13,745 bases of DNA from JBBDZE01 sp040900345 (GCA_040900345.1 JBBDZE010000032.1:1-13745); one strand, 5' to 3'. Numbered from the stretch's first letter, positions 5,266 to 10,734 are shown. Notes: a model not told the origin generated them from the letters alone. Program-made: numbers and translations.

Positions 5266-6195
5266 CTATTCAAATAGCTTTTTGAGAATTTCAATATTTT
5301 TGCGATCGGGTCCGTTTCCCGAAAACCCCGGGACCTCCAATATCCACGGCACGGCAATCGCCTGAGGAATTTTGGCAAGGTGTTCAAATCCGGTCATGCC
5401 AATATGCCCCTCGCCGATGTTCTCGTGGCGATCTTTCAGCGAGCCAAACTCCGCTTTTGAATCGTTTATTTGCATGACCACCAGAGCGCCACTCCCCATG
5501 AGCCGCTCATATTCATCAAAGTACGCCTGAAGAGCTTTTAGCGTGAACTCCATCACGCCGGCGCCGAACCCATGCGCGGTATCAATGCACACCCGCACAC
5601 GCTTGTTGCCAACGCCCTTCATGATCTCTGCCAGTTCGGACGCCTCGTCGCCCAACTTCCCGCCGGTCCCTGAGCCGGAACCGTTCTCTAAAATAAGAAA
5701 TGCCTTTCCAGGCGAGCGCTCCAATACTTCTTTGGCGCCGGCAATGACATTCTGCACGGCCTCTTCGCGGACGCCGTCCGTGCCGGCCCCCGCCTTTGGA
5801 GGGGCCTCGTCACCGCTTTCTTCGGGACCCCGGCGGCGGCCGGCAGCGGTGGCGGAGCCAACATGGAAAATAACGCCTACCGCGCCTATCATTTCGGCTA
5901 CCTGCATATGACCGGCAAGCGCGCTGACCGAACGCTTGCGCATGGTGGCGCCGTCCGAGGCTAAATTAATCAGATAGGGGGCGTGCAAAAAGGCCTGTTG
6001 TACTAAGCCCGAACGGGACAATTCAGCACGAAAACGCCCGACCTCATGTTCGTCCGGCTTGTTTACGTGCCACTGGCGGGGTGAGGAGCCAAAAAACTGC
6101 ACTACTTCGGCGCCAATCTCCTCTCCGCGCGCAATGGTATTGGACACCCCGCCCGCGGCGGATACATGTCCGCCAATAAGGGGTCTATGAGCCAT
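5266..6195 (-). CDS. nfo: Endonuclease IV (AP endonuclease), with insertion and ligand change
   Basis: The 309-residue TIM-barrel protein starts MAHRPLIGGHVSAAGG at the ATG at 6195, 1 nt after the acylphosphatase stop. It cuts DNA 5' of abasic sites using three zinc ions. Ligands matched to E. coli Nfo are H71, H111, E170, D205 and H208 (CIDTAH), D255 and H257 (DRHENIGEG) and E287. Two oddities stand out. Where E. coli has H216 (HLNDAK) this protein has Q242 (QINDSK), so one Zn2 ligand is changed. Residues about 118-140 (GRRRGPEESGDEAPPKAGAG) form a low-complexity insertion whose DNA is GC-rich and partly palindromic. A TTG-started extension to 6210 would overlap the previous gene and lacks family support. 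Confidence 0.95.
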   Translation of the reverse strand: MAHRPLIGGHVSAAGGVSNTIARGEEIGAEVVQFFGSSPRQWHVNKPDEHEVGRFRAELSRSGLVQQAFLHAPYLINLASDGATMRKRSVSALAGHMQVAEMIGAVGVIFHVGSATAAGRRRGPEESGDEAPPKAGAGTDGVREEAVQNVIAGAKEVLERSPGKAFLILENGSGSGTGGKLGDEASELAEIMKGVGNKRVRVCIDTAHGFGAGVMEFTLKALQAYFDEYERLMGSGALVVMQINDSKAEFGSLKDRHENIGEGHIGMTGFEHLAKIPQAIAVPWILEVPGFSGNGPDRKNIEILKKLFE

Positions 6196-6196
6196 A

Positions 6197-6466
6197 CTAG
6201 ACAATATCAAAATGCAAAAATTTCTTCACCTCGCCCTCGGTCACCTCAACACTGTCTACTTGCGCCATGGCAGGCCCCTTCTTGCACCAAGCCACAAAAC
6301 GATTGAGCGCATCTTCGTCGCTTTCGGCCTCAATGTAGACGGAACCGTCCGGATCGTTTCGGACAAACCCGCGAACGCCGAGCGCTTCGGCTTTATCCCG
6401 TGCGCTTTGTCGAAACATCATGCCATGCACCTGTCCGAATATCCGAATAATGAAATGGCGGGTCAT
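6197..6466 (-). CDS. acyP: Acylphosphatase
   Basis: The 89-residue alpha/beta protein shows the acylphosphatase signature: RIFGQVHGMMFRQSA with the phosphate-binding loop and R19, then LGVRGFVRNDPDGSVYIEAE with catalytic N37. The usual VQGV is VHGM, a tolerated change. The enzyme hydrolyses carboxyl-phosphate bonds such as acetyl- or carbamoyl-phosphate in the cytoplasm; its cellular role is often unclear. I chose the ATG at 6466; the GTG directly before it (6469) is possible. An AAGG lies just upstream. It is sandwiched between the pterin dehydratase (9 nt) and nfo (1 nt), so translation is probably coupled. Confidence 0.94.
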   Translation of the reverse strand: MTRHFIIRIFGQVHGMMFRQSARDKAEALGVRGFVRNDPDGSVYIEAESDEDALNRFVAWCKKGPAMAQVDSVEVTEGEVKKFLHFDIV

Positions 6467-6475
6467 CACCTTAGC

Positions 6476-6814
6476 TTAATTTTGGAGCAAGAGATCTATC
6501 TTCGCCGCAAGGATAAAATCGTTCTCCGACAAGCCGCCAATAGCGTGTGTGGAAAGCGTTATCGTTACCGCGGGGTAGGTTAGCAGTACGTCAGGATGAT
6601 GGTTTTCCCGCTCGGCAATGTCTCCGATGCGGTTAACGAGTTCCAGCCCTTCGTTAAAGTCCTTGCGCGCTATGACACGCCGTAGTTTCGTATCGCCATC
6701 AACAAGCTCCCAGTCTTCATGGAGCTCTTTGAAATGCTCACGCGCCGCGTCCCCTGCGAGTGGAGGGATTCCCCCCTCGCAGGGGCGGCACGTTTTGTCA
6801 GCAAGTGCTGTCAT
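6476..6814 (-). CDS. 4a-hydroxytetrahydrobiopterin (pterin carbinolamine) dehydratase
   Basis: The 112-residue protein carries the full PCD active-site pattern: E68, H72-H73-P74, Y80, H90 and D99, with spacing 3, 5, 9 and 8 between the key residues. The N-terminus has CRPCEGGIPPL, common in bacterial members. PCDs dehydrate 4a-hydroxypterins. In bacteria without aromatic amino acid hydroxylases they are thought to serve other pterin pathways, such as molybdopterin recovery or folate, or regulatory roles. No pterin-using enzyme is visible in this window, so the role here is open. The ATG at 6814 follows the TAA of the acidic gene by 2 nt. The DNA of the N-terminal motif forms a 10-bp stem (6751-6760 with 6776-6785). 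Confidence 0.94.
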   Translation of the reverse strand: MTALADKTCRPCEGGIPPLAGDAAREHFKELHEDWELVDGDTKLRRVIARKDFNEGLELVNRIGDIAERENHHPDVLLTYPAVTITLSTHAIGGLSENDFILAAKIDLLLQN

Positions 6815-6816
6815 GC

Positions 6817-7038
6817 TTACATGGCGGAAGAGTCGTCTTCCTTTGCGGTGTCGCCGCCTTCTTCCATGTCATTTTCGTCGGCAGGCTCACTCCCCGCAGG
6901 TGCAGCGTCTTCTTCCGTGCCGTTACCATTCGTGCTGTCGTTCTCCTCGGGTGCCGGCGTACCGCCCCCCATGTCGTCGTTGCTTCCGCCGTCAGCAGGG
7001 GTAGTGTCGTTGTTCATTTCGTCATCAAAAAGAAACAT
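6817..7038 (-). CDS. Acidic low-complexity protein, unknown function
   Basis: The 73-residue protein contains 23 Asp/Glu, one Lys and no Arg, and is otherwise Gly, Asn, Ser, Thr, Pro and Ala. It is almost surely disordered and very acidic, with no signal peptide or helix. I recognise no domain. That it is a gene and not chance is supported by a promoter upstream (7093-7122) and by the stop TAA lying 2 nt before the ATG of the pterin dehydratase, the tight spacing used throughout this cluster. M8 (MNNDTTPADGG) is an alternative start; neither has a clear SD. It could be a charged solubility factor or chaperone-like protein; this is speculation. Confidence 0.6.
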   Translation of the reverse strand: MFLFDDEMNNDTTPADGGSNDDMGGGTPAPEENDSTNGNGTEEDAAPAGSEPADENDMEEGGDTAKEDDSSAM

Positions 7039-7092
7039 ATGGGTCTGTTCTTTTTAGTTGCTAAGTATCGAACCACCGACCTTTACCTTACT

Positions 7093-7122
7093 ATTGTACC
7101 AGTACTCGCCGCCCCAACACAA
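7093..7122 (-). promoter_or_regulatory. Promoter of the acidic protein-PCD-acyP-nfo cluster
   Basis: On the minus strand TTGTGT (7117-7122), an 18-nt spacer and TACAAT (7093-7098) with a TG extension (TGGTACAAT) precede the acidic gene by about 50 nt. This is the only clear promoter for the four-gene run. Confidence 0.55.
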
Positions 7123-7143
7123 CTACCCCACACGGGGCCCACC

Positions 7144-7175
7144 AAAGAACGGGTCATGCGCATGACCCGTTCTTT
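7144..7175. terminator. Perfect 32-bp palindromic terminator
   Basis: The half AAAGAACGGGTCATGC (7144-7159) is exactly inverted in 7160-7175. The A-run at one end and T-run at the other (TTCTTT) make it a bidirectional intrinsic terminator. On the minus strand it starts at the stop codon of the 73-aa gene. Confidence 0.8.
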
Positions 7176-7396
7176 TAGCCCGAAGCGAGCCAGTCCATCA
7201 GGCGCTTGCGGTGCCTATCAATGGACCATTCATCCGGCCGGCGAAAAAGCGAGGGATACTTCATTTGAAATTCTCTCAAATCCGCACTTGTGGCGCGGCG
7301 AAAACCGCGCGGAACGCTTTTATTGTAGTTTTTCACGAAAACCGCCAACGAAGTAACCATTTGGTTCTCTTCTAGTTCCGCGCTGTAGTAGGTCAT
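7175..7396 (-). CDS. Small conserved-looking hypothetical protein
   Basis: The protein has 73 residues from the ATG at 7396. The C-terminal half has a strong, non-random character: FVKNYNKSVPRGFRRAT, LREFQMKYPSLF and WSIDRHRKRLMDWLAS, rich in Arg/Lys and aromatics, with predicted helices. I believe similar short proteins occur in CPR genomes, but cannot name a family. It could bind nucleic acid given its basic helix. I chose the ATG at 7396 because a strong promoter (TTGATT, 17 nt, TATATT with TG extension) ends 10 nt before it. The ATG at 7360 with AAGAG upstream would give 61 residues and keeps the whole conserved-looking part. It ends in a strong terminator. Confidence 0.72.
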   Translation of the reverse strand: MTYYSAELEENQMVTSLAVFVKNYNKSVPRGFRRATSADLREFQMKYPSLFRRPDEWSIDRHRKRLMDWLASG

Positions 7397-7406
7397 ACGC
7401 ACATTA

Positions 7407-7435
7407 AATATACCACGAATCCCGGTAAAAATCAA
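7407..7435 (-). promoter_or_regulatory. Strong near-leaderless promoter of the 73-aa gene
   Basis: On the minus strand TTGATT (7430-7435), a 17-nt spacer and TATATT (7407-7412) with extension TGG. The ATG at 7396 follows after 10 nt, leaving almost no leader. Confidence 0.65.
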
Positions 7436-7473
7436 CGAATTTTATCTCCCCGCTTCCTTAACTCCCAACAACC

Positions 7474-7506
7474 AAAAACCCCTCGGCGAGAAGCCGAGGG
7501 GTTTTT
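7474..7506. terminator. Bidirectional intrinsic terminator after the cold-shock gene
   Basis: A perfect 14-bp stem (AAAAACCCCTCGGC, 7474-7487, with 7493-7506) closes a 5-nt loop. It is flanked by A5 and T5, so it works in both directions. It lies 13 nt after the cold-shock stop codon. Confidence 0.92.
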
Positions 7507-7518
7507 GAAATGGCGAGA

Positions 7519-7773
7519 TTACGCCGCGCGCTGTACGTTCCCAGCGTTGGGTCCTTTGTCGGACTCAACGGTCTCGGACGCGCGCTGTACGTTCACAGCG
7601 TTGGGTCCTTTGTCGGACTCAGCGGTCTCGAAGGTAACTGCGTCACCTTCGCGCAATTCGTCAAACTGTACTCCTACCAGAGAATTGCTGTGGAAAAAGA
7701 GATCCTTTTCCATACCTTCGGCTGTAATGAAGCCAAAGCCTCTCTCGGTAAGTGTTTTGATAGTACCGTTCAT
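7519..7773 (-). CDS. Cold-shock domain protein with duplicated tail
   Basis: The 84-residue protein is one cold-shock OB-fold (about 1-64) with RNP1 ERGFGFI (F13, F15) and RNP2 DLFFH (F26, F27, H28). The remaining 18 residues repeat the preceding 18: ETAESDKGPNAVNVQRAS is followed by ETVESDKGPNAGNVQRAA. The domain binds single-stranded RNA and DNA and melts RNA structure. The last beta strand normally ends near NVQ, so the protein has a spare final strand that may cap the fold or protrude. The ATG at 7773 matches the family start; a longer in-frame extension to 7893 does not. The mRNA leader is about 70 nt, as is usual for cold-regulated csp genes, but no SD is visible. Confidence 0.95.
   Translation of the reverse strand: MNGTIKTLTERGFGFITAEGMEKDLFFHSNSLVGVQFDELREGDAVTFETAESDKGPNAVNVQRASETVESDKGPNAGNVQRAA
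7525..7632. repeat. 54-bp tandem duplication in the cold-shock gene
   Basis: 7525-7578 and 7579-7632 are direct copies with only a few differences (CCCAGC/CACAGC, CAACGG/CAGCGG and one at the junction). The unit is 18 codons, so the reading frame is preserved. Confidence 0.9.
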
Positions 7774-7852
7774 GAATGAGATAAATAGCGAATAATATAC
7801 AAAATAGCGATGCGAGGATTCGACGTGTCCGATCAACAACTTTTGTATGTCT

Positions 7853-7881
7853 AGACTAACATGCATTGATATAAAAGTCAA
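7853..7881 (-). promoter_or_regulatory. Promoter of the cold-shock gene
   Basis: On the minus strand TTGACT (7876-7881), a 17-nt spacer and TAGTCT (7853-7858) with TGT extension. The expected start near 7846 gives a leader of about 70 nt before the ATG at 7773. Confidence 0.6.
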
Positions 7882-7903
7882 TGACATTTCCACTCTTGTA
7901 GCT

Positions 7904-7930
7904 TTTTAGCTCCTCAGATGGACTCCGCTT
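7904..7930. repeat. Intergenic split motif, copy 1
   Basis: TTTTAGCTCC, 6 nt, then GGACTCCGCTT. A second copy with the same halves and a 7-nt middle is at 9242-9269. Both lie between a minus-strand terminator and the promoter of the next minus-strand gene. Confidence 0.5.
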
Positions 7931-7940
7931 TGCGCAACCA

Positions 7941-7968
7941 AAAGGGCGCCCACACCGCAAAAGGCGCC
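7941..7968 (-). terminator. Short terminator hairpin after the four-TM protein gene
   Basis: GGCGCC (7963-7968) pairs with GGCGCC (7945-7950), with one extra inner G-U pair. Read on the minus strand CCTTTTGGTT follows. The first arm shares a base with the stop codon. Confidence 0.5.
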
Positions 7969-8363
7969 TACCGTACAAAGATTTCCCACAGCGCCCATAC
8001 CATAAGGCCTACCCATACAAGAGTGCCTATCCAGTTTTTGGTCAAAATATTCGTACCCGATTCAATGTCTTTCTGAATCGTCCCAAACAGCTTGCCGGTA
8101 TAAGGGGTCATGTCCAGCATATAGACCAAAAAGCCAAACACCCCCGCGGCAAGAACTTGCGTAATGGTAAGTTCCTGCAGCAAAAACCACAGCACCACGG
8201 CGCCGAGCGCAATAATACCCGGATAGGCTACGGCGGGCACTGACCAAAACTTTCCTGCCGGCCCGGCGTACCAAGCCGTTGGCTTTATAAACATCACCGC
8301 AATTTTAGTTGCCGAGAACACAACAAAACCGATCGCGATTATCTCTATGGGTGTCAGTGTCAT
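7968..8363 (-). CDS. Four-helix inner-membrane protein, unknown function
   Basis: The 131-residue protein has hydrophobic segments at about 5-26, 45-63, 67-84 and 111-129. Polar loops contain KPTAWYAGPAGKFWS (about 27-41) and DMTPYTGKLFGTIQKD (about 84-99). There is no signal cleavage site, catalytic motif or known domain that I recognise. A TATAAG -10 box sits 13 nt before the ATG (8377-8382) without a clear -35, and no SD is seen. It ends in its own small terminator, so it appears to be a single-gene unit between the cold-shock gene and the orphan cassettes. Confidence 0.75.
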   Translation of the reverse strand: MTLTPIEIIAIGFVVFSATKIAVMFIKPTAWYAGPAGKFWSVPAVAYPGIIALGAVVLWFLLQELTITQVLAAGVFGFLVYMLDMTPYTGKLFGTIQKDIESGTNILTKNWIGTLVWVGLMVWALWEIFVR

Positions 8364-8420
8364 ACTGTTTCAGTTACTTATATCGAGCAACGATTTCTTT
8401 TACCGTACGCTAGTTTTAAC

Positions 8421-8442
8421 AAAAAAACAGGCCTCCTAGGCC
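8421..8442 (-). terminator. Small hairpin with T-run
   Basis: On the minus strand GGCCT-AGG-AGGCC (8430-8442) is followed by TG and seven T. It lies 30 nt beyond the larger terminator at 8473-8529 and upstream of the four-TM gene. It could be a back-up terminator or an attenuator in that gene's leader. Confidence 0.5.
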
Positions 8443-8472
8443 CGAGCAAGACTGGTCTGGCAATGTACGCAG

Positions 8473-8529
8473 AAACGAAAAGGCCGCCCGCGGAATGGAC
8501 GAACCTAATCGTCACGCCCGCTGGGCGGC
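8473..8529 (-). terminator. 57-nt structured terminator, copy A
   Basis: Outer stem GGCCGCCC with GGGCGGCC, a mismatch, then GCGG/CCGC. The 24-nt loop holds a second hairpin, GACGA-TTAGGT-TCGTC. Read on the minus strand the tail is TTTTCGTTT. It begins on the last base of the stop codon of the 213-aa gene. The copy at 9277-9333 differs at one position. Confidence 0.85.
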
Positions 8530-9170
8530 TAGTCGACGGTCGCCGCGGCTCGTTGCACGGTGACATCAAGAGAACCGAAAGAAACGTTGCTACAGAGGAA
8601 GGAAATGACCGCGCTGGTTTCTTCCTGCTGCCGAGCAAGAGAACCCCGCTCCTGGATGCTTTCTGCCTTTCTTCTCAATACGACCACTTCGAGAGGCCCC
8701 CTGGCCGCCCAGGCTCCGGGCAGGTACCAAGCTTCCCAGAACTTGCCGTCGGCCTCCCTCTGGGAGCGCATACACACGAATCCGTAACTCTCAAGGAGCT
8801 TGGCGTTCATGCGGTACCCCTCGGCCGTGTAGTGATAGCCGCAGAGATTTTTGACCATGAACGACGGTGAGCCGCGCCGTTCTTCTGGGTCAAGGATTGT
8901 TTCCTGCAGGCGCCCCTGCACTTCCTGGGACTGGTCGTGTTGACGCCAGAACGGCAACATCTCGGCGTCTTTGACAGGGTCTGGTAGGGGTTCTGCGGCC
9001 GGAGAGAAAACGAGATTGCCGTTCTCCACCATCATCCAGAAATGACCCTGGATCATTCCTTCGAATTGTGCACGTTTCTCCTGGGGAATCCCAGAAAGCG
9101 TTACCCGCGTTTCGTCCCCTTGTCTTGGGCCGCCCCAATCCACCACGCGGACTCTTGTTGGCATTGGCAC
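8529..9170 (-). CDS. Orphan protein of 213 aa, unknown function
   Basis: I do not recognise this protein. It is soluble by appearance, with no signal or membrane helix. An N-terminal half (about 8-60: VDWGGPRQGDETRVTLSG, HFWMMVENGNLVFSP) looks beta-rich. A charged middle (70-105) is followed by a region with aromatic motifs GYHYTAEGYR, YGFVCM and KFWEAWYLPGAW (about 110-155), then an Arg/Glu/Gln helix and a short tail. The GTG at 9170 is the likely start because GGAGG ends 6 nt before it; the ATG two codons later has poor spacing. It has its own promoter (9207-9235) and ends directly in the 57-nt terminator. The downstream gene does not overlap, so it is a single-gene unit. Confidence 0.75.
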   Translation of the reverse strand: MPMPTRVRVVDWGGPRQGDETRVTLSGIPQEKRAQFEGMIQGHFWMMVENGNLVFSPAAEPLPDPVKDAEMLPFWRQHDQSQEVQGRLQETILDPEERRGSPSFMVKNLCGYHYTAEGYRMNAKLLESYGFVCMRSQREADGKFWEAWYLPGAWAARGPLEVVVLRRKAESIQERGSLARQQEETSAVISFLCSNVSFGSLDVTVQRAAATVD

Positions 9171-9206
9171 AGTTTCCCTCCAATCAGCGGTGTAGGTTCT
9201 GGTCCA

Positions 9207-9235
9207 AAGCTATCATGGATAAGAAGGAGATACAA
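9207..9235 (-). promoter_or_regulatory. Putative promoter of the 213-aa gene
   Basis: On the minus strand TTGTAT (9230-9235), 17 nt, TAGCTT (9207-9212) with a TG extension. This would give a leader of about 30 nt containing the GGAGG site. The -10 match is weak. Confidence 0.4.
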
Positions 9236-9241
9236 TAGAAA

Positions 9242-9269
9242 TTTTAGCTCCCCGGGTAGGACTCCGCTT
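9242..9269. repeat. Intergenic split motif, copy 2
   Basis: TTTTAGCTCC, 7 nt, then GGACTCCGCTT: the same two halves as at 7904-7930. It lies between terminator copy B and the promoter of the 213-aa gene. Confidence 0.5.
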
Positions 9270-9276
9270 CTTCCCA

Positions 9277-9333
9277 AAACGAAAAGGCCGCCCGCGGAAC
9301 GGACGAACCTAATCGTCACGCCCGCTGGGCGGC
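9277..9333 (-). terminator. 57-nt structured terminator, copy B
   Basis: This matches 8473-8529 except for one C/T difference, including the 24-nt loop and its inner hairpin. It starts at the base after the stop codon of the 107-aa gene and ends in TTTTCGTTT on the minus strand. Confidence 0.88.
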
Positions 9334-9657
9334 CTAGGCGCGCTCTTGCTCTGCGGGAACTCCAATCTCCCGGCAACACTCTCTCGAGAAGACGAGCTCC
9401 CCAACGAGGGCCCATGGAGCGAGGTTTTCCCGCCACCACGCAGCCGCGCCCGTACACCCACGCCGTTCGAGCTGTTCGAGGGCCGTGTGGGTTGCCACGG
9501 CATACCCCTCCTCAACGGCAATCGCTCCCGAGAGAACCCCGTAGACCATATGTGTGCCACCCCGCCGAGCAGGAAACACGCATCCGATCCAAGCATCGCG
9601 CACCCAGACAGGCGCTTCGCCTTTCGGAGTCGCGTCGATCTCAATGTATACCAACAT
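9334..9657 (-). CDS. Orphan protein of 107 aa, unknown function
   Basis: I do not recognise a family. The protein starts MLVYIEIDATPKG at the ATG at 9657, with a perfect AAGGAGG 6 nt upstream; the earlier in-frame start at 9681 is not needed. It looks like a small alpha/beta domain. A first strand is followed by WVRDAWIGCVFPA (W18, R20, D21, W23), a turn with RRGG, the strand HMVYGVL, a helix with HTALEQLERRG, then AAAWWREN (W74, W75) and a final SRECCREIG. The conserved-looking tryptophans and the Arg-Asp pair hint at a ligand pocket, but nothing catalytic is clear. Its promoter overlaps the T-tail of the preceding gene's terminator. Confidence 0.75.
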   Translation of the reverse strand: MLVYIEIDATPKGEAPVWVRDAWIGCVFPARRGGTHMVYGVLSGAIAVEEGYAVATHTALEQLERRGCTGAAAWWRENLAPWALVGELVFSRECCREIGVPAEQERA

Positions 9658-9679
9658 GCAGAACCTCCTTGTGCGCTCC

Positions 9680-9708
9680 ACAATAGCAGGAAAGTAGCGG
9701 AAAGTAAA
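9680..9708 (-). promoter_or_regulatory. Promoter of the 107-aa gene, fused to the upstream terminator tail
   Basis: On the minus strand TTTACT (9703-9708), 17 nt, TATTGT (9680-9685) with a TGC extension. The -35 is made from the T-rich tail of the terminator at 9706-9751. The leader is about 16 nt and carries AAGGAGG. Confidence 0.55.
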
Positions 9709-9751
9709 CGAAAAGCCACCCAGCGGAGAAGGCGACTTCTCGTGGGTGGCT
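9706..9751 (-). terminator. Terminator of the 167-aa gene with nested hairpin
   Basis: AGCCACCCA (minus strand, 9751-9743) pairs with TGGGTGGCT (9722-9714), and the loop contains GAGAAG/CTTCTC. The tail is TTTTCGTTTACTTT. It lies about 50 nt after the stop codon. Confidence 0.85.
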
Positions 9752-9800
9752 ACTGAGCCCCAGACGGCTTGAACTCAGCCAATCCTCCCCCGTGACTCGT

Positions 9801-10304
9801 TCAGGCTTCTTGTGCGAGGAGGGTACGGAGGCTGCTGAGCGCTTGCTCTCTGTCCGGTCTTCCCTGATGGAAGGCATCCAGAACTGCAACGACCTCATGG
9901 TATCCTGCGGCTGGCTTGTCTTCCGTCCAACCGAAGGAGGGGCTTCCATTCTTGAGTACCAGCACGTTCGGGTTCAAAATAGTGCTGGGCGCCAAGGTTC
10001 CCCAGATGGCAGCGAGTGCTGCCCGGGCGGCAAGGTCGTTGTCCGCCTGGGTTGCCTTGTTGTGCACATGGAGCATCTCCAGGGAAATGCTCGACGAGAC
10101 CCCTCGTTCCACAGGGTTCCCTTCGCCAGCCCACACCGATTGGGTGATTTCACCCCAAACAGGGTACACAGCGACCTGCACGTCGGGCGAGCCAAAGGCG
10201 ATTGTGGGAACAACCTCGAGACGCTGCTGAAGCCTCCTCAGGTCCTCCTCATCTTCAGGGTACGTGAGGTGCCGATTCGTGACACTGACTGCGATGCGGG
10301 TCAT
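9801..10304 (-). CDS. Orphan protein of 167 aa, unknown function
   Basis: I do not recognise this protein. It appears cytoplasmic and alternates strands and helices. An N-terminal strand (IAVSVTNRHLTY) is followed by an acidic helix (PEDEEDLRRLQQRLE, about 16-30), then strands VPTIAFG and VQVAVYPVWGE. A Ser/His-containing stretch (SSSISLEMLHVHNKATQADND) leads to the helix AARAALAAIWGTLA, the strand VLVLKNG, and a C-terminal four-turn helix. The ATG at 10304 has AAGGAG 7 nt upstream and a near-consensus promoter (TTGACA, 17 nt, TATTTT). Codon use is GC-rich like its cassette neighbours. It has its own terminator and is not coupled to another gene. Confidence 0.75.
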   Translation of the reverse strand: MTRIAVSVTNRHLTYPEDEEDLRRLQQRLEVVPTIAFGSPDVQVAVYPVWGEITQSVWAGEGNPVERGVSSSISLEMLHVHNKATQADNDLAARAALAAIWGTLAPSTILNPNVLVLKNGSPSFGWTEDKPAAGYHEVVAVLDAFHQGRPDREQALSSLRTLLAQEA

Positions 10305-10337
10305 CCGCTTACTCCTTTCACTCTAGGTGCTGACGAT

Positions 10338-10366
10338 AAAATACCATTAGGAAGGGCTATTGTCAA
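10338..10366 (-). promoter_or_regulatory. Promoter of the 167-aa gene
   Basis: On the minus strand TTGACA (10361-10366), 17 nt, TATTTT (10338-10343) with a TGG extension. The leader of about 28 nt contains AAGGAG. Confidence 0.7.
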
Positions 10367-10411
10367 CTTTCCTACAGGCTACTGAATGGGTCTTTTGATT
10401 TATTTTCTTCC

Positions 10412-10455
10412 CAAAACGAAAAGCCACCCAGAGGATGACGAGGGTGGCTTTTCGT
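10412..10455 (-). terminator. Terminator of the DUF4177-like gene
   Basis: A perfect 14-bp stem (ACGAAAAGCCACCC, 10416-10429, with 10442-10455) closes a 12-nt loop. Read on the minus strand the second arm ends in TTTTCGTTTT. It lies 14 nt after the stop codon. Confidence 0.92.
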
Positions 10456-10469
10456 CATCATGGGTGGCG

Positions 10470-10712
10470 CTAGTGGGAAGATGCTTCCCTGGGAACCCTT
10501 GGGGCGCTCACGAAGGGTCGCTTTTGCTCTACGGGGCGCTTGAGAAGCATCAGCGTAGGGCGAAGCCAGTCAGTTTGCGGGAAGTTCCATACTACTTCCC
10601 ATCCCTCCCGCCCGAGGTTGTTGAGTGCGGTTTGGAGACTCACTCTGGAAGCGTTACTTCCCTTGTATATCTCCGTGTCACCGTCCATAAACATATACTC
10701 CCACTTCTGCAT
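10470..10712 (-). CDS. DUF4177-like small protein
   Basis: The 80-residue protein begins MQKWEYMF and contains LQTALNNLGREGWEVV followed by a closing strand LRPTLMLLKRP. This is the pattern of DUF4177: an N-terminal WEY strand, an LN.LG..GWE helix-turn and a final LKR strand. It forms a small alpha/beta domain whose function is unknown. The last 20 residues are basic and probably disordered. The ATG at 10712 has AAGGAG 9-10 nt upstream. The promoter is the best in the window (TTGACA, 17 nt, TATAGT), and an inverted repeat in the leader (10735-10750) could act as operator or 5' stabiliser. It is a single-gene unit with its own terminator. Confidence 0.8.
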   Translation of the reverse strand: MQKWEYMFMDGDTEIYKGSNASRVSLQTALNNLGREGWEVVWNFPQTDWLRPTLMLLKRPVEQKRPFVSAPRVPREASSH

Positions 10713-10734
10713 CTCGTATTTCTCCTTCCTTAAC

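Noticed and set aside
6751..6785. 10-bp inverted repeat within the pterin dehydratase gene
   Set aside because: It encodes the CEGGIPPL stretch common in the family, so it does not look like an inserted repeat.
7046..7072. GGTTCGA on the minus strand, resembling a tRNA T-loop
   Set aside because: The flanking bases do not form a T-stem, and no anticodon arm or acceptor pairs with it. The region fits a gene leader.
8473..9333. The twin 57-nt repeats as integron attC sites
   Set aside because: No GTTRRRY/RYYYAAC core sites at the ends, no integrase in the window, and the T-tail with stop-codon contact explains them better as terminators.
9042..9686. A 214-codon plus-strand frame across the cassette genes
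   Set aside because: It crosses a terminator, two promoters and the start of one gene, and its composition (Pro/Arg-rich) is that of an antisense frame in GC-rich DNA.
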